This document shows positions 17,449 to 27,100 of a stretch of 64,000 nt of DNA, piece after piece (the first letter of the stretch is position 1; each line of letters opens with the position of its first letter). Below the pieces are notes generated by a model. That model made no database searches. It was given only the letters and a program-made list of their open reading frames with translations, and was not told where the DNA came from. The stretch spans positions 1 to 64,000 of the forward strand of contig NZ_VSFF01000013.1 in NCBI RefSeq assembly GCF_008085905.1, given 5' to 3'. Position numbers and translations under genes: made by a program. The stretch comes from Actinomadura syzygii. GTDB lineage: Bacteria > Actinomycetota > Actinomycetes > Streptosporangiales > Streptosporangiaceae.

Positions 17449-19029
17449 TCAGGCGAGGTCGCGGCGCATGACGATGAGCGCGACGTCGTCCTCGCGGGGG
17501 CCGAACTCGGCGATGATGCGGTCGCTGAACTTCTCCAGGTCGTCGTCCATCTGGGCGGCGACGGTCCGCAGCCGATCGAGGTTGTCGCCCAGGGGGACGC
17601 CGCGTTCCTCGACCAGCCCGTCGGTGATCAGCACGACGGCGCCGCCGGGCGGCACCGTCAACTCCTCGGACCCGACGTGGCTGACGGGGAAGCCGAGCAG
17701 CAGGCCGCCGCGACCGCCGTACTCGCCCCGTCCACCCGCGACGTGCAGCGGCGGCGGATGCCCGGCGTTGGCCACCCGCAGCGCCCCGGTCCGCGGGTCC
17801 AGGGTCATCAGGCACATGGTGGCCGTCTGGTCGTTGTGGTAGCGCTGCAGCACGTCGTTGAGGAGTCCGAGGATCGCGACGGCGTCATGGCCCTCTTCGG
17901 CGAAGGCGCGCAGCGCGTGCCGCAGTTCGGCCATCACGGTGGCGGCGTGCAGGGAGTGCCCCTGGACGTCCCCGATGGCGATCAGCACCTCGTGGCCCCG
18001 GTCGATGACCTCGTAGAAGTCGCCGCCGACCTCCGCCTGGTCGCTGGCCGGCTCGTAGCGGACGGCGAACGTCCAGCCCGGCACGACCGGCCGGGCCGCC
18101 GGCAGCAGGCTGCGCTGGAGGGTCAGCGAGATCAGGTGCTCCACGGTGTACGAGCGCAGCGCCTCCATGGCGAGGACGAGCGTCTGCCCGAGCTGGCGCA
18201 GCAGGTTGGCGTCGTCCTCGTCGGCCGCTCCGCGCGCGCCGATCGCGACGCCGATCGGGGGGCGGTCCGGCTTGATCCGCGAGGTCACCAGCAGGACGTC
18301 GTCACCGACGACGGCGTCCGGCAGCAGCTCGGCCCACTGCCGGGCGGAGACCGGCGCGACCCGGGTGCCGGTGTCCTCGCCGAGCCCGGTCAGCTCCGCC
18401 AGCCGGGCGGGCATGCCGGTCGGGCACGGCAGCGACCGCGGCACGCCACCCGCGGCGACGGTCCGTCTCATCCGGCCGTCCGGGGGCAGCAGGAACACGG
18501 CCGCGGGCTCGCCGAAGATCTCGAACGCGCCGCGCGCCGCGATCACCGCGAGCGCGTCGAAGGTCTCGGCGGCGTTGACGGCCAGCGACGTCCGGGTGAA
18601 GGCGGCCATCCGGTCGGCCATGCGCTCGGCCCGCCGCCTGGCCCGGTAGTAGCGCAGCACCGCCTCGGCGGTGGCGATGAACTCGCCCGGATCGATCGGG
18701 TCGGTCATGTAGGCGTCGGCGCCGCGCTGCAGCCCGTCGGTGCGGTCGGCGACGTCGACGGCCGTGGCGGAGATGTGGATCACGGGCAGGGACGCCGTGG
18801 CGGGCGAGCCCTTGATCTGCTCGCAGACCTCCATGCCGTTGACGTCGGGGAGCTGGATGTCCAGGACGACCAGGTCCACCTCGTGTTCGGCGAGCCGCAC
18901 CCACACCTGCGCGGCCGAGGCGGCCTCCACGACGGTGTGGCCGGCGCGGCGCAGCCAGCTCCCGATGATGTAGCGCTTGGTGTCGTTGTCGTCGACCACC
19001 AGGGTCGTGTACGAGGAGCTGTCGTTCAT
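17449..19029 (-). CDS. Response regulator fused to a PP2C (SpoIIE-type) phosphatase
   Basis: A 526-residue protein. Residues about 8-130 are a receiver domain (LVVDDNDTKRYIIGSWLRRA, then VVLDIQLPDVNGMEVCEQIK with the phospho-acceptor Asp). The middle, about 140-310, is GAF-like. Residues about 315-525 are a SpoIIE/RsbU PP2C domain: SLLPAARPVVPGWTFAVRYE, then VGGDFYEV with metal Asp, IGDVQGHSLHAATVMAEL, VANAGHPPPLHV and the final ED-D motif. It would dephosphorylate a STAS anti-anti-sigma protein when its receiver is phosphorylated. Its start overlaps the upstream hybrid kinase by four bases (ATGA), so that kinase is the obvious phosphodonor. Confidence 0.92.
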   Translation of the reverse strand: MNDSSSYTTLVVDDNDTKRYIIGSWLRRAGHTVVEAASAAQVWVRLAEHEVDLVVLDIQLPDVNGMEVCEQIKGSPATASLPVIHISATAVDVADRTDGLQRGADAYMTDPIDPGEFIATAEAVLRYYRARRRAERMADRMAAFTRTSLAVNAAETFDALAVIAARGAFEIFGEPAAVFLLPPDGRMRRTVAAGGVPRSLPCPTGMPARLAELTGLGEDTGTRVAPVSARQWAELLPDAVVGDDVLLVTSRIKPDRPPIGVAIGARGAADEDDANLLRQLGQTLVLAMEALRSYTVEHLISLTLQRSLLPAARPVVPGWTFAVRYEPASDQAEVGGDFYEVIDRGHEVLIAIGDVQGHSLHAATVMAELRHALRAFAEEGHDAVAILGLLNDVLQRYHNDQTATMCLMTLDPRTGALRVANAGHPPPLHVAGGRGEYGGRGGLLLGFPVSHVGSEELTVPPGGAVVLITDGLVEERGVPLGDNLDRLRTVAAQMDDDLEKFSDRIIAEFGPREDDVALIVMRRDLA

Positions 19030-20759
19030 CGGTCGGTCCCTTGTGAACGCGGTGCGCGGGCGCGCGTCACCGCGTCGGCCAGCATCGTCGGGGAGAGCTG
19101 GTCCTCCGGCAGGATCGCGTCGGCCTGCCCCGGCCCGGACTCGTCCGGGCGGACGCCGTCGGCGGGGACGACCAGCACGACGACGGCCCCGGGCACGGGT
19201 CGCGCCAGCGCGGCTGCGACGTCGGAGGCCGCCAGGTTCGGTCCGAGCAGGACCAGGCCGGGCGGGTCCGTGTCGAGCAGGTCCGTGTCGAGCAGGTCTT
19301 GGACGGCCGGCCCGTCCGCGACCTCGGTGATCCGCTCCGCGGCGCCGTGCAGGAGGCCGCGCAGGGCCCGGCGGGCGGCCTCGTCGGCGTCCGCGACGAG
19401 CACGTGGCCGAGCCCGAGTTCGGCCAGGCTCCGGTGCGGGGGCAGCCGCAGCGTCACCGTGGTCCCGGCGCCGGGCTCGCTGGTCAGCAGGAGGTCGCCG
19501 CCGAGCGCGCGGGCGAGGTGCCGGGCATAGGGCAGGCCGAGTCCGGTCCCGCCGCGCTTGCCGCCCGGCACCTGGTAGAACTCCTCGAAGACGCGCTCCT
19601 GCTCGCCGGGAGGGATGCCCACGCCGGTGTCGGCGACGATGAACTCCAGGTGGTCCGGGGTCTGCCGTACGGTCAGCCGCACCTCCCCGTCGTCGGTGAA
19701 CTTCAGCCCGTTGGCCAGCAGGTTCCGCAGGATGCGGGTCAGCATCTCCTCGTCGGTGACGACGTCGGCGGGCGCGGCGGGGTCGCTCTCCGTCCGCAGC
19801 TCCACCCTCGGCGGCTGCGCCATGGGGGCGAGCATGTCCGACAGCCGCCGCAGCAGGACGGGCATCCGCACCACGCCGCGGCGCGGCGCCAGCCGGCCCT
19901 GTTCGGCCTTGGCCATGTCGAGCAGCTCGCCCACCAGCGCCAGCAGAGTCTCCCCGGCGTCGCCGATCAGGGAGATCTGGTGCCGCTGCTCCCCGGTGAG
20001 GGGCTCCGCGGCCGGGTCGAGCAACAGCCGGGTCAGGCCGATGACCCCGTTGACGGGGGTGCGCAGTTCGTGGCTGACGTTGGCCCAGAACCGGTTCTTG
20101 GCCGCTCCCGCCTCGCGTAGCTGGTCGGTCTTCTCCTCCAGCTCGGCGTACAGCGCCACCACGCCCCGGTTGGTCTCCTCCAGCTCCACGGAGAGCTCGT
20201 TGTAGAGCGCCATGACGCCCTGGTTGGTCTCCTCCAGCTCGGCGTTGAGCACCCGGAGTTCCTCGCGCTGGCGCCGGACGTCCTCCAGCGCCTCGATGAG
20301 GTCGGCGTTCTGGGTCCGCAGTTCCTCCAGCGCCGGGACGGGACGAAGCCGCCCCAGCGTGCCGCGCAGTTCGTCCAGCGCCGGACCGTCCACCGCGAGC
20401 GCGGCGGGGTTCAGGTGCTTGCGCAGGCGGACGCCCCGCCCGGCCCCCGCCTCCTCGACCGCGTCGAGGAGGCGCGCGGCGGCGGCGGCCCCGTCGCGCG
20501 GACGGTCCGCGCCCCGGGCGGGCTCGGCGTCCAGCTCCACCACCAGGCAGGGCGGTTGTTCGCCGTCCAGGAGGAAGACGACGGTGACCTCACCGGCGTG
20601 GGCGAACAGCTCGCGGCCCACCTCGCTGAGCGCCGTGGCGACGCGCACCTGGTCCTGCGCGTCCAGCCCGACCGCGGCGGCTACGTGCCGCCCGGCCTGC
20701 CGGACGGCGAAGACGCCCTGCTCGTCCGATATCCGCAACCGCAGCAGTTCCTCGGCCAC
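19026..20759 (-). CDS. Hybrid histidine kinase with degenerate C-terminal receiver
   Basis: A 577-residue protein starting at GTG 20759. Residues 1-90 look like an RsbT/RsbW-type ATPase fold remnant (VRVATALSEVGRELFAHAGE). Residues about 160-225 form a coiled coil with the repeated phrase ELEETNxGVxALYxEL. HisKA follows with the phospho-His in WANVSHELRTPVNGVIGLTR. The catalytic domain shows ILRNLLANGLKF, VADTGVGIPPGEQERVFEEF and GGTGLGLPYARHLA. The final 110 residues are receiver-like, but the acceptor position reads LVLLGPNLA, with Gly where Asp is expected. There is no membrane segment, so it senses a cytoplasmic signal, likely through the stressosome genes upstream. Confidence 0.9.
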   Translation of the reverse strand: MAEELLRLRISDEQGVFAVRQAGRHVAAAVGLDAQDQVRVATALSEVGRELFAHAGEVTVVFLLDGEQPPCLVVELDAEPARGADRPRDGAAAAARLLDAVEEAGAGRGVRLRKHLNPAALAVDGPALDELRGTLGRLRPVPALEELRTQNADLIEALEDVRRQREELRVLNAELEETNQGVMALYNELSVELEETNRGVVALYAELEEKTDQLREAGAAKNRFWANVSHELRTPVNGVIGLTRLLLDPAAEPLTGEQRHQISLIGDAGETLLALVGELLDMAKAEQGRLAPRRGVVRMPVLLRRLSDMLAPMAQPPRVELRTESDPAAPADVVTDEEMLTRILRNLLANGLKFTDDGEVRLTVRQTPDHLEFIVADTGVGIPPGEQERVFEEFYQVPGGKRGGTGLGLPYARHLARALGGDLLLTSEPGAGTTVTLRLPPHRSLAELGLGHVLVADADEAARRALRGLLHGAAERITEVADGPAVQDLLDTDLLDTDPPGLVLLGPNLAASDVAAALARPVPGAVVVLVVPADGVRPDESGPGQADAILPEDQLSPTMLADAVTRARAPRSQGTDR

Positions 20760-20763
20760 GCCC

Positions 20764-21825
20764 TCACCTCCACCCGGCGGTGGTCACGGCCAGGACGCCG
20801 CGGTCGTCGTGCCGGACCCCCGCCTCGCGCAGCAGGTCGGCGGCGAGCAGCAGCGGGTCGCGGCCGAGGTCGGGACGGCCCGCGGCGTCCCACCTGCCGG
20901 TCAGCCCGTCGGAGTGCAGGACCACCGCGGCCCCCGGCGGCAGCTCGTAGACGTGTTCGCGCAGCCGCCTGGCCTGCGCCCCCGCGATCCCCGGGACGGA
21001 GACCATGCCCTGCCTGCGCTCGCGCCCGAGGATCCAGCCGGCGACGTTGCCGAGTCCCGCGAACCGCACCACGCCCCTGCCGGGGTCGACGGCGGCCACC
21101 GAGACCGCGCCGCCGCGCGTCGAGCCCAGCCGCCGGTGCACCTGCGCCAGGAGGTCGGCGGGACCGGCGGGCAGCGTCGCCTCCCGCACCGCCGCGACGG
21201 CCTCCCACGCCGCGCGCGCCGCCATCGGCCCGTGCCCGAGCCCGTCGCAGAGCATCGCGTAGACCGTGCCGCCCTCCACCCGGACGACGTACGCGTCGCC
21301 GCACTCCTCCTCGCCCTCGATCGGGCGCGTCAGCCCGGCGAAGGGCAGGCGGGACGGCGCCGTCGCGGCGGCTCCCTCGCCGCGCCCGCGCAGGAACCGG
21401 GCGAACAGCACGGTGCCGGCGTGCGGGAGCGAGTGGATGCCGCTGTGGTCGGCGATCCTCTCGATGGCCCCGAGGCCGATCCCGAGGGTGCCGGCCGTGG
21501 AGTACCCGTCCAGGCGGGAACCGGGGACGTCGCCCATGCCGGGGCCCTGGTCCAGGCAGACGATCTCCAGCGCGGCGTCGTCGCCGACGCGGACCACCTG
21601 GACCAGCATCTCGCCGCGCACGGCGTGCTTGGCCAGGTTGGTGGCGGCCTCGGTCACCGCGATCTGGATCTGGCCCAGGCGCTCCGCGCCGAACCCGAGC
21701 CGTCCGGCCAGCCGGGCGGCGTGGCGGCGCATCCCGGCGGCGGAGCTCGGCTCCTCCGCCCGTGCCCACACCGCGTCACCGGTGGGCGGACTGCTCAACC
21801 AGCCGGTGGCCGTCAGCGGGCCCAC
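20764..21825 (-). CDS. SpoIIE-type phosphatase with N-terminal HATPase domain
   Basis: A 353-residue protein. The GTG at 21825 overlaps the end of the RsbT gene by 13 bases and was chosen over a start 37 codons upstream whose residues are only an RsbT shadow. Residues about 15-140 are an anti-sigma-type ATPase (IAVTEAATNLAKHA with the N box, LDQGPGMGD, GTLGIGLGAIERIAD). Residues about 150-350 are a PP2C domain (GDAYVV, MLCDGLGHGPMAARAAWEAV, FAGLGNVAGWI, VVLHSDGLTGRW). This matches actinobacterial RsbX/RsbT-fusion proteins next to rsbRST. It may reset the stressosome by dephosphorylating RsbR or RsbS, by analogy with RsbX of Bacillus. Confidence 0.88.
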   Translation of the reverse strand: MGPLTATGWLSSPPTGDAVWARAEEPSSAAGMRRHAARLAGRLGFGAERLGQIQIAVTEAATNLAKHAVRGEMLVQVVRVGDDAALEIVCLDQGPGMGDVPGSRLDGYSTAGTLGIGLGAIERIADHSGIHSLPHAGTVLFARFLRGRGEGAAATAPSRLPFAGLTRPIEGEEECGDAYVVRVEGGTVYAMLCDGLGHGPMAARAAWEAVAAVREATLPAGPADLLAQVHRRLGSTRGGAVSVAAVDPGRGVVRFAGLGNVAGWILGRERRQGMVSVPGIAGAQARRLREHVYELPPGAAVVLHSDGLTGRWDAAGRPDLGRDPLLLAADLLREAGVRHDDRGVLAVTTAGWR

Positions 21826-22223
21826 TTCGCCACCGTCACCGTGGTGCCCTCGCCGACCGCGGTCTCCAGCTCGAACTCGTCGACCAGGCGGCGCGTGCCC
21901 GGCAGGCCGAGGCCGAGGCCGCCGCCGCTCGTCCATCCCTCGGTGAGCGCCTGGGCGACGTCGGGGATCCCCGGCCCCTTGTCGGTGAACACGAGCCGGA
22001 CACCGGGCCGGCCGCGCGCGTTGACGACCCGCTCGACCTGGGCGGAGCCTCCGCCGCCGTGCACGAAGGTGTTGCGGGCCAGCTCGCTGGCCGCGGTGAC
22101 GATCTTGGTCTGGTCCACCAGTGACATGCCGACCGCCGCGGCGACGGCCCGCACGCTCTGCCGGACCTGGACCACGTCCTCGTTGGACGCGATGGGCAGC
22201 GCGTCGCCCGGCGGAGTCGTCAC
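21813..22223 (-). CDS. rsbT: RsbT-type serine/threonine kinase of the stressosome
   Basis: A 136-residue GHKL kinase starting at GTG 22223. The N box is IVTAASELARNTFVHGGGG, the G1 box is VFTDKGPGIPD, and the G2 box is GGGLGLGLPGTRRLVDEF, in the RsbT/RsbW style. RsbT phosphorylates RsbR and RsbS in the stressosome core, is released on stress and then activates a PP2C phosphatase. It overlaps the rsbS gene by four bases (GTGA) and the downstream phosphatase gene by 13, so the set is one translationally coupled operon. The gene order R-S-T is the conserved one. Confidence 0.93.
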   Translation of the reverse strand: MTTPPGDALPIASNEDVVQVRQSVRAVAAAVGMSLVDQTKIVTAASELARNTFVHGGGGSAQVERVVNARGRPGVRLVFTDKGPGIPDVAQALTEGWTSGGGLGLGLPGTRRLVDEFELETAVGEGTTVTVAKWAR

Positions 22224-22606
22224 CGGCCGTCCAAGGCGCCCGGACCGGCGGCGGGCAGCGGCGCGCCGAGCAGCCGCATGCCCTTCTCCAGGTCCAGCGC
22301 CGTGCGCACCCCGCCGAGGGAGAGCCCGAGCTCCACCAGGGTGATCGCCACGGCGGGACGCATTCCCACCACCACCGTCTCGGCGTCCATCAGCCGCGAC
22401 ATCGAGGCGATGGTGGCGAACATCCGGCCGATGAAGGAGTCCACGATGTCGACCGCGGTGATGTCGATGATCACGCCGCGGGCGCCGGTGGCGACGATGC
22501 GCTCGGCCAGGTCCTCCTGCAGCGCGAGGACGGTCTGGTCCTGCAGATCGACCTGGATCGACACCAGCAGGACCTCACCGATCTTGAGAATCGGCACGCG
22601 GTCCAT
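22220..22606 (-). CDS. rsbS: RsbS stressosome core STAS protein
   Basis: A 128-residue single STAS domain protein that begins MDRVPILKIGEVLLVSIQVD, the usual RsbS opening. VIIDITAVDIVDSFIGRMFA carries the conserved Ser (VDSFIGR) equivalent to Ser59 of Bacillus subtilis RsbS, the residue phosphorylated by RsbT. It overlaps rsbR by one base (TGATG) and rsbT by four. It should co-assemble with RsbR into the stressosome and sequester RsbT until phosphorylated. Length matches the family. Confidence 0.93.
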   Translation of the reverse strand: MDRVPILKIGEVLLVSIQVDLQDQTVLALQEDLAERIVATGARGVIIDITAVDIVDSFIGRMFATIASMSRLMDAETVVVGMRPAVAITLVELGLSLGGVRTALDLEKGMRLLGAPLPAAGPGALDGR

Positions 22607-23442
22607 CAGGCGCCCGTCCGCTCGCCCGGGTGGGCCCCGGTCTTGTCCAGCGCGTACGCCAGGGCGTCGGCCAGGGTCGCCTTGGTGGCGATCTCGCCGA
22701 ACTCGACCCCGAGCGCCACGATCGTCTGGGCGATCTGCGGCCGGATGCCGGAGATCACGCATTCGGTGCCCATCAGCCGGGCGGCCATCACGGTCTTCAG
22801 CAGGTGCTGGGCGACCTCGGTGTCGACGGCGGGCACTCCCGTGATGTCGAGGATCGCGATCTGCGACCCCGTCTCGACGAGGCGCTCCAGCAGCGACTCC
22901 ATGACCACCTGCGTGCGCGCCGAGTCCAGCGTGCCGACCAGGGGCACGCCGAGGATGCCGTCCCACAGCTTCACCACCGGCGTGGACAGCTCCAGCAGCT
23001 GCTCCATCTGGTCGGCGATGACCTGCTCGCGGGCGGCGGCGTAGGTCTCGAAGGTCACGAGCCCCAGCTCGTCCACGCGCGAGGAGAACGCGGCGAACTC
23101 GGCGTAGGCGGCGGTGTCGGCGGACGCCTCGACCCGCTCCAGGACCGCCTGCTTGAGCGCGAAGACGCTGGTCGCGGTCTCGGTGGGGGTGAACCCCTGC
23201 CGCGCGCGGCTGCGCGATATCTCCCCCAGCGCGGCGCGCAGCTCGCCCGCCGCCTCGTCGTCTCCGCCGAGGACCGCCCGCTCGATGAGCGCGTACAGTT
23301 CGCCCAGCTCCACCCTCAGCTCGTCCGCGGTGAGGCGTCCGCGCATGGTCGCGGCGACGATCTCCACCCAGCGGCCGAGCAGTGTCTCCCGCTCCGACTC
23401 GAGCAGCGTCGAAAGATGCGCGCTGTCCGACGCACCGGTCAT
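22606..23442 (-). CDS. rsbR: RsbR stressosome sensor/core protein
   Basis: A 278-residue protein. Residues 1-140 are an all-helical, globin-like N-terminal sensor domain, and residues about 150-265 form a STAS domain. ILDITGVPAVDTEVAQHLLK carries the Thr equivalent to Thr205 of B. subtilis RsbRA. At the Thr171 position the sequence reads LVGTLDSARTQ, with Ser in place of Thr. It is the first gene of the R-S-T operon; about 150 bases separate it from the STAS gene upstream. The N-terminal domain has no haem histidine pattern that I can assert, so the signal is unknown. Confidence 0.92.
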   Translation of the reverse strand: MTGASDSAHLSTLLESERETLLGRWVEIVAATMRGRLTADELRVELGELYALIERAVLGGDDEAAGELRAALGEISRSRARQGFTPTETATSVFALKQAVLERVEASADTAAYAEFAAFSSRVDELGLVTFETYAAAREQVIADQMEQLLELSTPVVKLWDGILGVPLVGTLDSARTQVVMESLLERLVETGSQIAILDITGVPAVDTEVAQHLLKTVMAARLMGTECVISGIRPQIAQTIVALGVEFGEIATKATLADALAYALDKTGAHPGERTGA

Positions 23443-23596
23443 CGGCCGTACTCCCCTCCATCACGCGCGAGCCCGCTCGACATCGCGCGACAGTGCCGCC
23501 CGAACATTACCGCCCTCAACAGAGCATTACGGACAAGACGGACGGACGGGCCGACGGCCGTGTCGGCGCCGCCCGGCGTCGGTCGGTGGAATCTCG

Positions 23597-23956
23597 TCAC
23601 GCCTGGTGGGAGGCTGCGATCGCCTCGTCGACCGTGGGATGGAAGACGAAGATCTGGTCGAGCCCGATGATCGTGAAGACCTCGCGGAGGTCGGAGTTCA
23701 GGCCCGCGATCAGCAGTCGTCCGCCGGTCGGCTTCGAGCGCTTGTAGGCGTTGATGAGCACGGTGATGCCGGTGGAGTCGCAGTAGGCGAGCCCGGACAG
23801 GTCGAGCACGAGGATTCCCCCGGCGGCCCACGGGACCTTGTCCAGGGCCTCCCGCAGCCGTGGCGCGGTGTGGTGGTCGAGGTCTCCGGCGACGCGCAGG
23901 ACGGGCACGTCGCCGTCCTGAGCTGGCAGGTCGATGGTGAGGTCGTATTGCGTCAC
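23597..23956 (-). CDS. STAS-domain anti-anti-sigma factor
   Basis: A 119-residue protein. The GTG at 23956 has AGGAG eight bases upstream, so longer frames are rejected. The STAS core shows VLRVAGDLDHHTAPRLREAL, then ILVLDLSGLAYCDSTGITVL with the phosphorylatable Ser in DST. Such proteins bind an anti-sigma factor when dephosphorylated by a SpoIIE-type phosphatase. It lies between rsbR and the divergent 1404-residue phosphatase/kinase, several of whose domains could act on it. Its own anti-sigma partner is not in this window as a separate gene, though the neighbouring proteins carry RsbW-like ATPase domains. Confidence 0.92.
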   Translation of the reverse strand: MTQYDLTIDLPAQDGDVPVLRVAGDLDHHTAPRLREALDKVPWAAGGILVLDLSGLAYCDSTGITVLINAYKRSKPTGGRLLIAGLNSDLREVFTIIGLDQIFVFHPTVDEAIAASHQA

Positions 23957-24104
23957 CGAGAGGACTCCTGTGGGGAGGGTGCTGGCCGGAGGCTGAGCGG
24001 GTTCGCCCATAAGCTGCTCTATCCTACTTTTTCTACGCATCACCTCTTCCCCGGCTTCGGGGGGAAACGGGACAAGTGGAGAGGGCGACGCGGAAGGACG
24101 TCCG

Positions 24105-27100
24105 GTGACGCAAGCTGACGGTCGTGAGGGTCGCGCGCCGACCGCGGCCGGGACGGACGTGTTCGCCGCCGACCACGAGGTCGGCCGCCACCTCGCCGCG
24201 GTCGACTGGGCGGCGACCCCGCTCGGCCCGCCGGCCGCCTGGCCGCAGAGCCTGCGGACGGCCGTGAGCATCCTGCTGTCGTCCCGGTTCTCGATGTGGA
24301 TGGCGTGGGGCCCGGAGCTGACCTTCTTCTGCAACGCCGCCTACCGGCGCGACACCCTCGGCCGCAAGTACCCCTGGGCGCTCGGCCGACCGGCCCGCGA
24401 GGTGTGGGCCGAGATCTGGGACGACATCGGCCCGCGGATCGACACCGTCCTCACCACGGCGCAGGCGACCTGGGACGAGGCGCTGCTGCTCTTCCTGGAA
24501 CGGTCGGGATACACCGAAGAGACGTATCACACATTCTCGTACAGTCCGCTGCGGGACGATGTGGGCACGGTAGTCGGCATGTTGTGCGTGGTCAGCGAGG
24601 AAACCGAGAGGGTCGTCGGAGAGCGGCGGATGGCGACGCTGCGGGATCTCGGTTCCGATCCCAGCGTGGTGCGAACCGAGTCCGAGGCGCTGGCCTTCGC
24701 CCACCGGCAACTGGACCGCAACGGCTCGGACCTCCCGTTCACCCTGACCTACCTGTTCGACGGCGGGTCGGCCCGGCTGGCGGGTGCGACCGGAATCACC
24801 GAAGGCCATCCGGCCGCGCCGCTCCAACTGCCCGTGGACGAATCCGGCGGCGCTGTTTCGGGAACAGTGTGGCCAGCGGCGACACTGGCGCGGGGCGAAT
24901 CGGCGCTGGTACCGCTTGGCGGCGGTCCGTTCACCGGGCTGCCGACCGGGCGCTGGTCGCAGCCGCCCGTCCAGGCGCTGGCCGTCCCGCTGTTGCGGCA
25001 GGGCGACGCGCCCTACGGGTTCCTGGTGGCCGCGCTCAACCGGTACCGGCCGCTGGAGGAGGGCTACCAAGGGTTCGTGGAGCTGATCGCCGGGCACCTC
25101 GCGGCGGGCCTCGCCGGCGCCCGCAGCTACCAGGCCCAGCAGCGGCGGGCCGAGGAACTGGCCGAGCTGGACCGCGCGAAGACCACCTTCTTCTCCAACA
25201 TCAGCCACGAGTTCCGCACCCCCCTCACCCTGATCATGGGTCCGGTGGAGGAGCTGCGCGGCCGCCTGGCGGACGCCGACGACGGCGTGCGGCAGGACCT
25301 GGAGGTCGTCCGCCGCAACGGGATGCGGCTGGGGAAGCTGGTCAACGCCCTGCTGGACTTCTCCCGCATCGAGGCGGGCCGGATGCAGGCGACCTACGAG
25401 CCGGCCGACCTGTCGGCGGTCACGGCGGAACTGGCCAGCGTGTTCCGTTCCGCGTACGACCGGGCCGGCCTCGAACTCGACGTCGACTGCCCTCCGCTGC
25501 CCGAGCCGGTGCACCTCGACCACGGCATGTGGGAGAAGGTGATCCTCAACCTGCTCAGCAACGCGCTGAAGTTCACCTTCGACGGCGGCATCCGCGTCTC
25601 GACCCGCGCCGAGGACGGGTACGCCGTGGTCACCGTCGCCGACACCGGGATCGGCGTGCCCGCGCAGGAGATGCCGCGGCTGTTCGAGCGGTTCCACCGC
25701 ATCGAGAACGCGCGTGCCCGCTCCAACGAGGGCAGCGGCATCGGCCTCGCCCTGGTCAAGGAGCTCGTCGGCCTGCACGGCGGCACCATCGCCGCCGACA
25801 GCCGCGAAGGTGAGGGCACCCGTTTCACGATCCGGCTGCCGTTCGGGACGGCCCACCTGCCCCCCGAGGCCATCGGCTCGCCGGGGGCGGCCCAGGCGGT
25901 GTCGTCCACCGCCGACCCCTACGTGCAGGAGGTCCTGCGCTGGCTGCCCGGCGGGCCTGCCGAACGCGGCTCAGGCGCGCCGTCCGACCCGGCCCTCGGC
26001 CCGCCGTCCGAACCGACGACGGAGCCGCCTTCCGATCCGGCGCAGGTCGGGGCGCCCGCCGCGCCCGCCACGGTGCTGGTGGCCGACGACAACGGCGACA
26101 TGCGCGAGTACCTCGGCCGGCTGCTGCGCGGCGCCGGTTACCGGGTCGACACCGTCAATGACGGCCGGGCCGCGCTGGAGGCGGTGCGCCGGGACGCCCC
26201 CGATCTGGTGGTCAGCGACGTCATGATGCCCCACCTGAACGGGTTGGAGCTGGTGGCCGAGCTGCGCGCCGACCCGCGCACCGCGGCGGTGCCGGTGCTG
26301 CTGCTGTCGGCCCGCGCGGGGCAGGAGGCGTCGATCGAGGGGCTGCGCGCGGGCGCGGACGACTACCTGCTCAAGCCCTTCGCCGCCGCCGAGCTGCTGG
26401 CCCGGGTCCGGGCGAACCTGGAACTCGCCCGGATGCGCAACCACCACTCCCGCTGGCGCTCGGCACTGATCGACTCGCTCCAGGAGGCGTTCTTCGTCTG
26501 CGACGAGGACGGCGCCGTCATCGAGATCAACGCCGCGTTCACCGACATCCTCGGCTACGGGCCGGAGGATCTGCCCTATCCGCCGGTGCACCCGTGGTGG
26601 CCGAACGAGAGGACCGACCGGGAGGCGCACCGGATGGTCTCCGACGCGTTCGCCACCCTGCTGGACAGAACGCACGGCACCTACACCATCCCCGTCGACC
26701 ATCGCGACGGGCACCGGCTGTGGGTCAGCGCCTCCTTCAACCACGTCCACGACCCGGACACCGGGCGGCGCGTCGTCGTGGGAACCTTCCGCGACGTCAC
26801 CGCCGATCACTACGCCATCCAGCGTGAGACCGCCCTGGCGGCGCTCAGCCTGCGACTGGCCCGCGCCGCCGGCCTGTCGGACGCCCTGGAAGGCGCGCTG
26901 GACGAACTGCGGAAACTGTGGCGCGCCCGGCGGGTGCTGGCCGTCCTCTTCCGGGACGACGCGCCGCCCGCCCTCGTCGGCACCGACCGGCACCTGACCT
27001 GGCAGACCCTGCCGGAGCGGCGGCGCACCGGGTTGGACGCCCTGCGCGACCAACCCACGCTCACCCCGTCGGCGGAGCATCCGTCCGCCATCACCCTGGA

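Noticed and set aside
17147..17815. 222-codon minus-strand frame covering the small hydrophobic protein gene
   Set aside because: Its sequence is Arg/Gly/Pro-rich shadow of the phosphatase gene in another frame. The 56-residue frame at 17167-17337 has the ribosome site and a coherent membrane protein.
20764..21936. Longer start for the HATPase-SpoIIE phosphatase
   Set aside because: The additional 37 residues are an Arg/Gly/His-rich shadow of the RsbT coding sequence; GTG 21825 gives the natural overlap.
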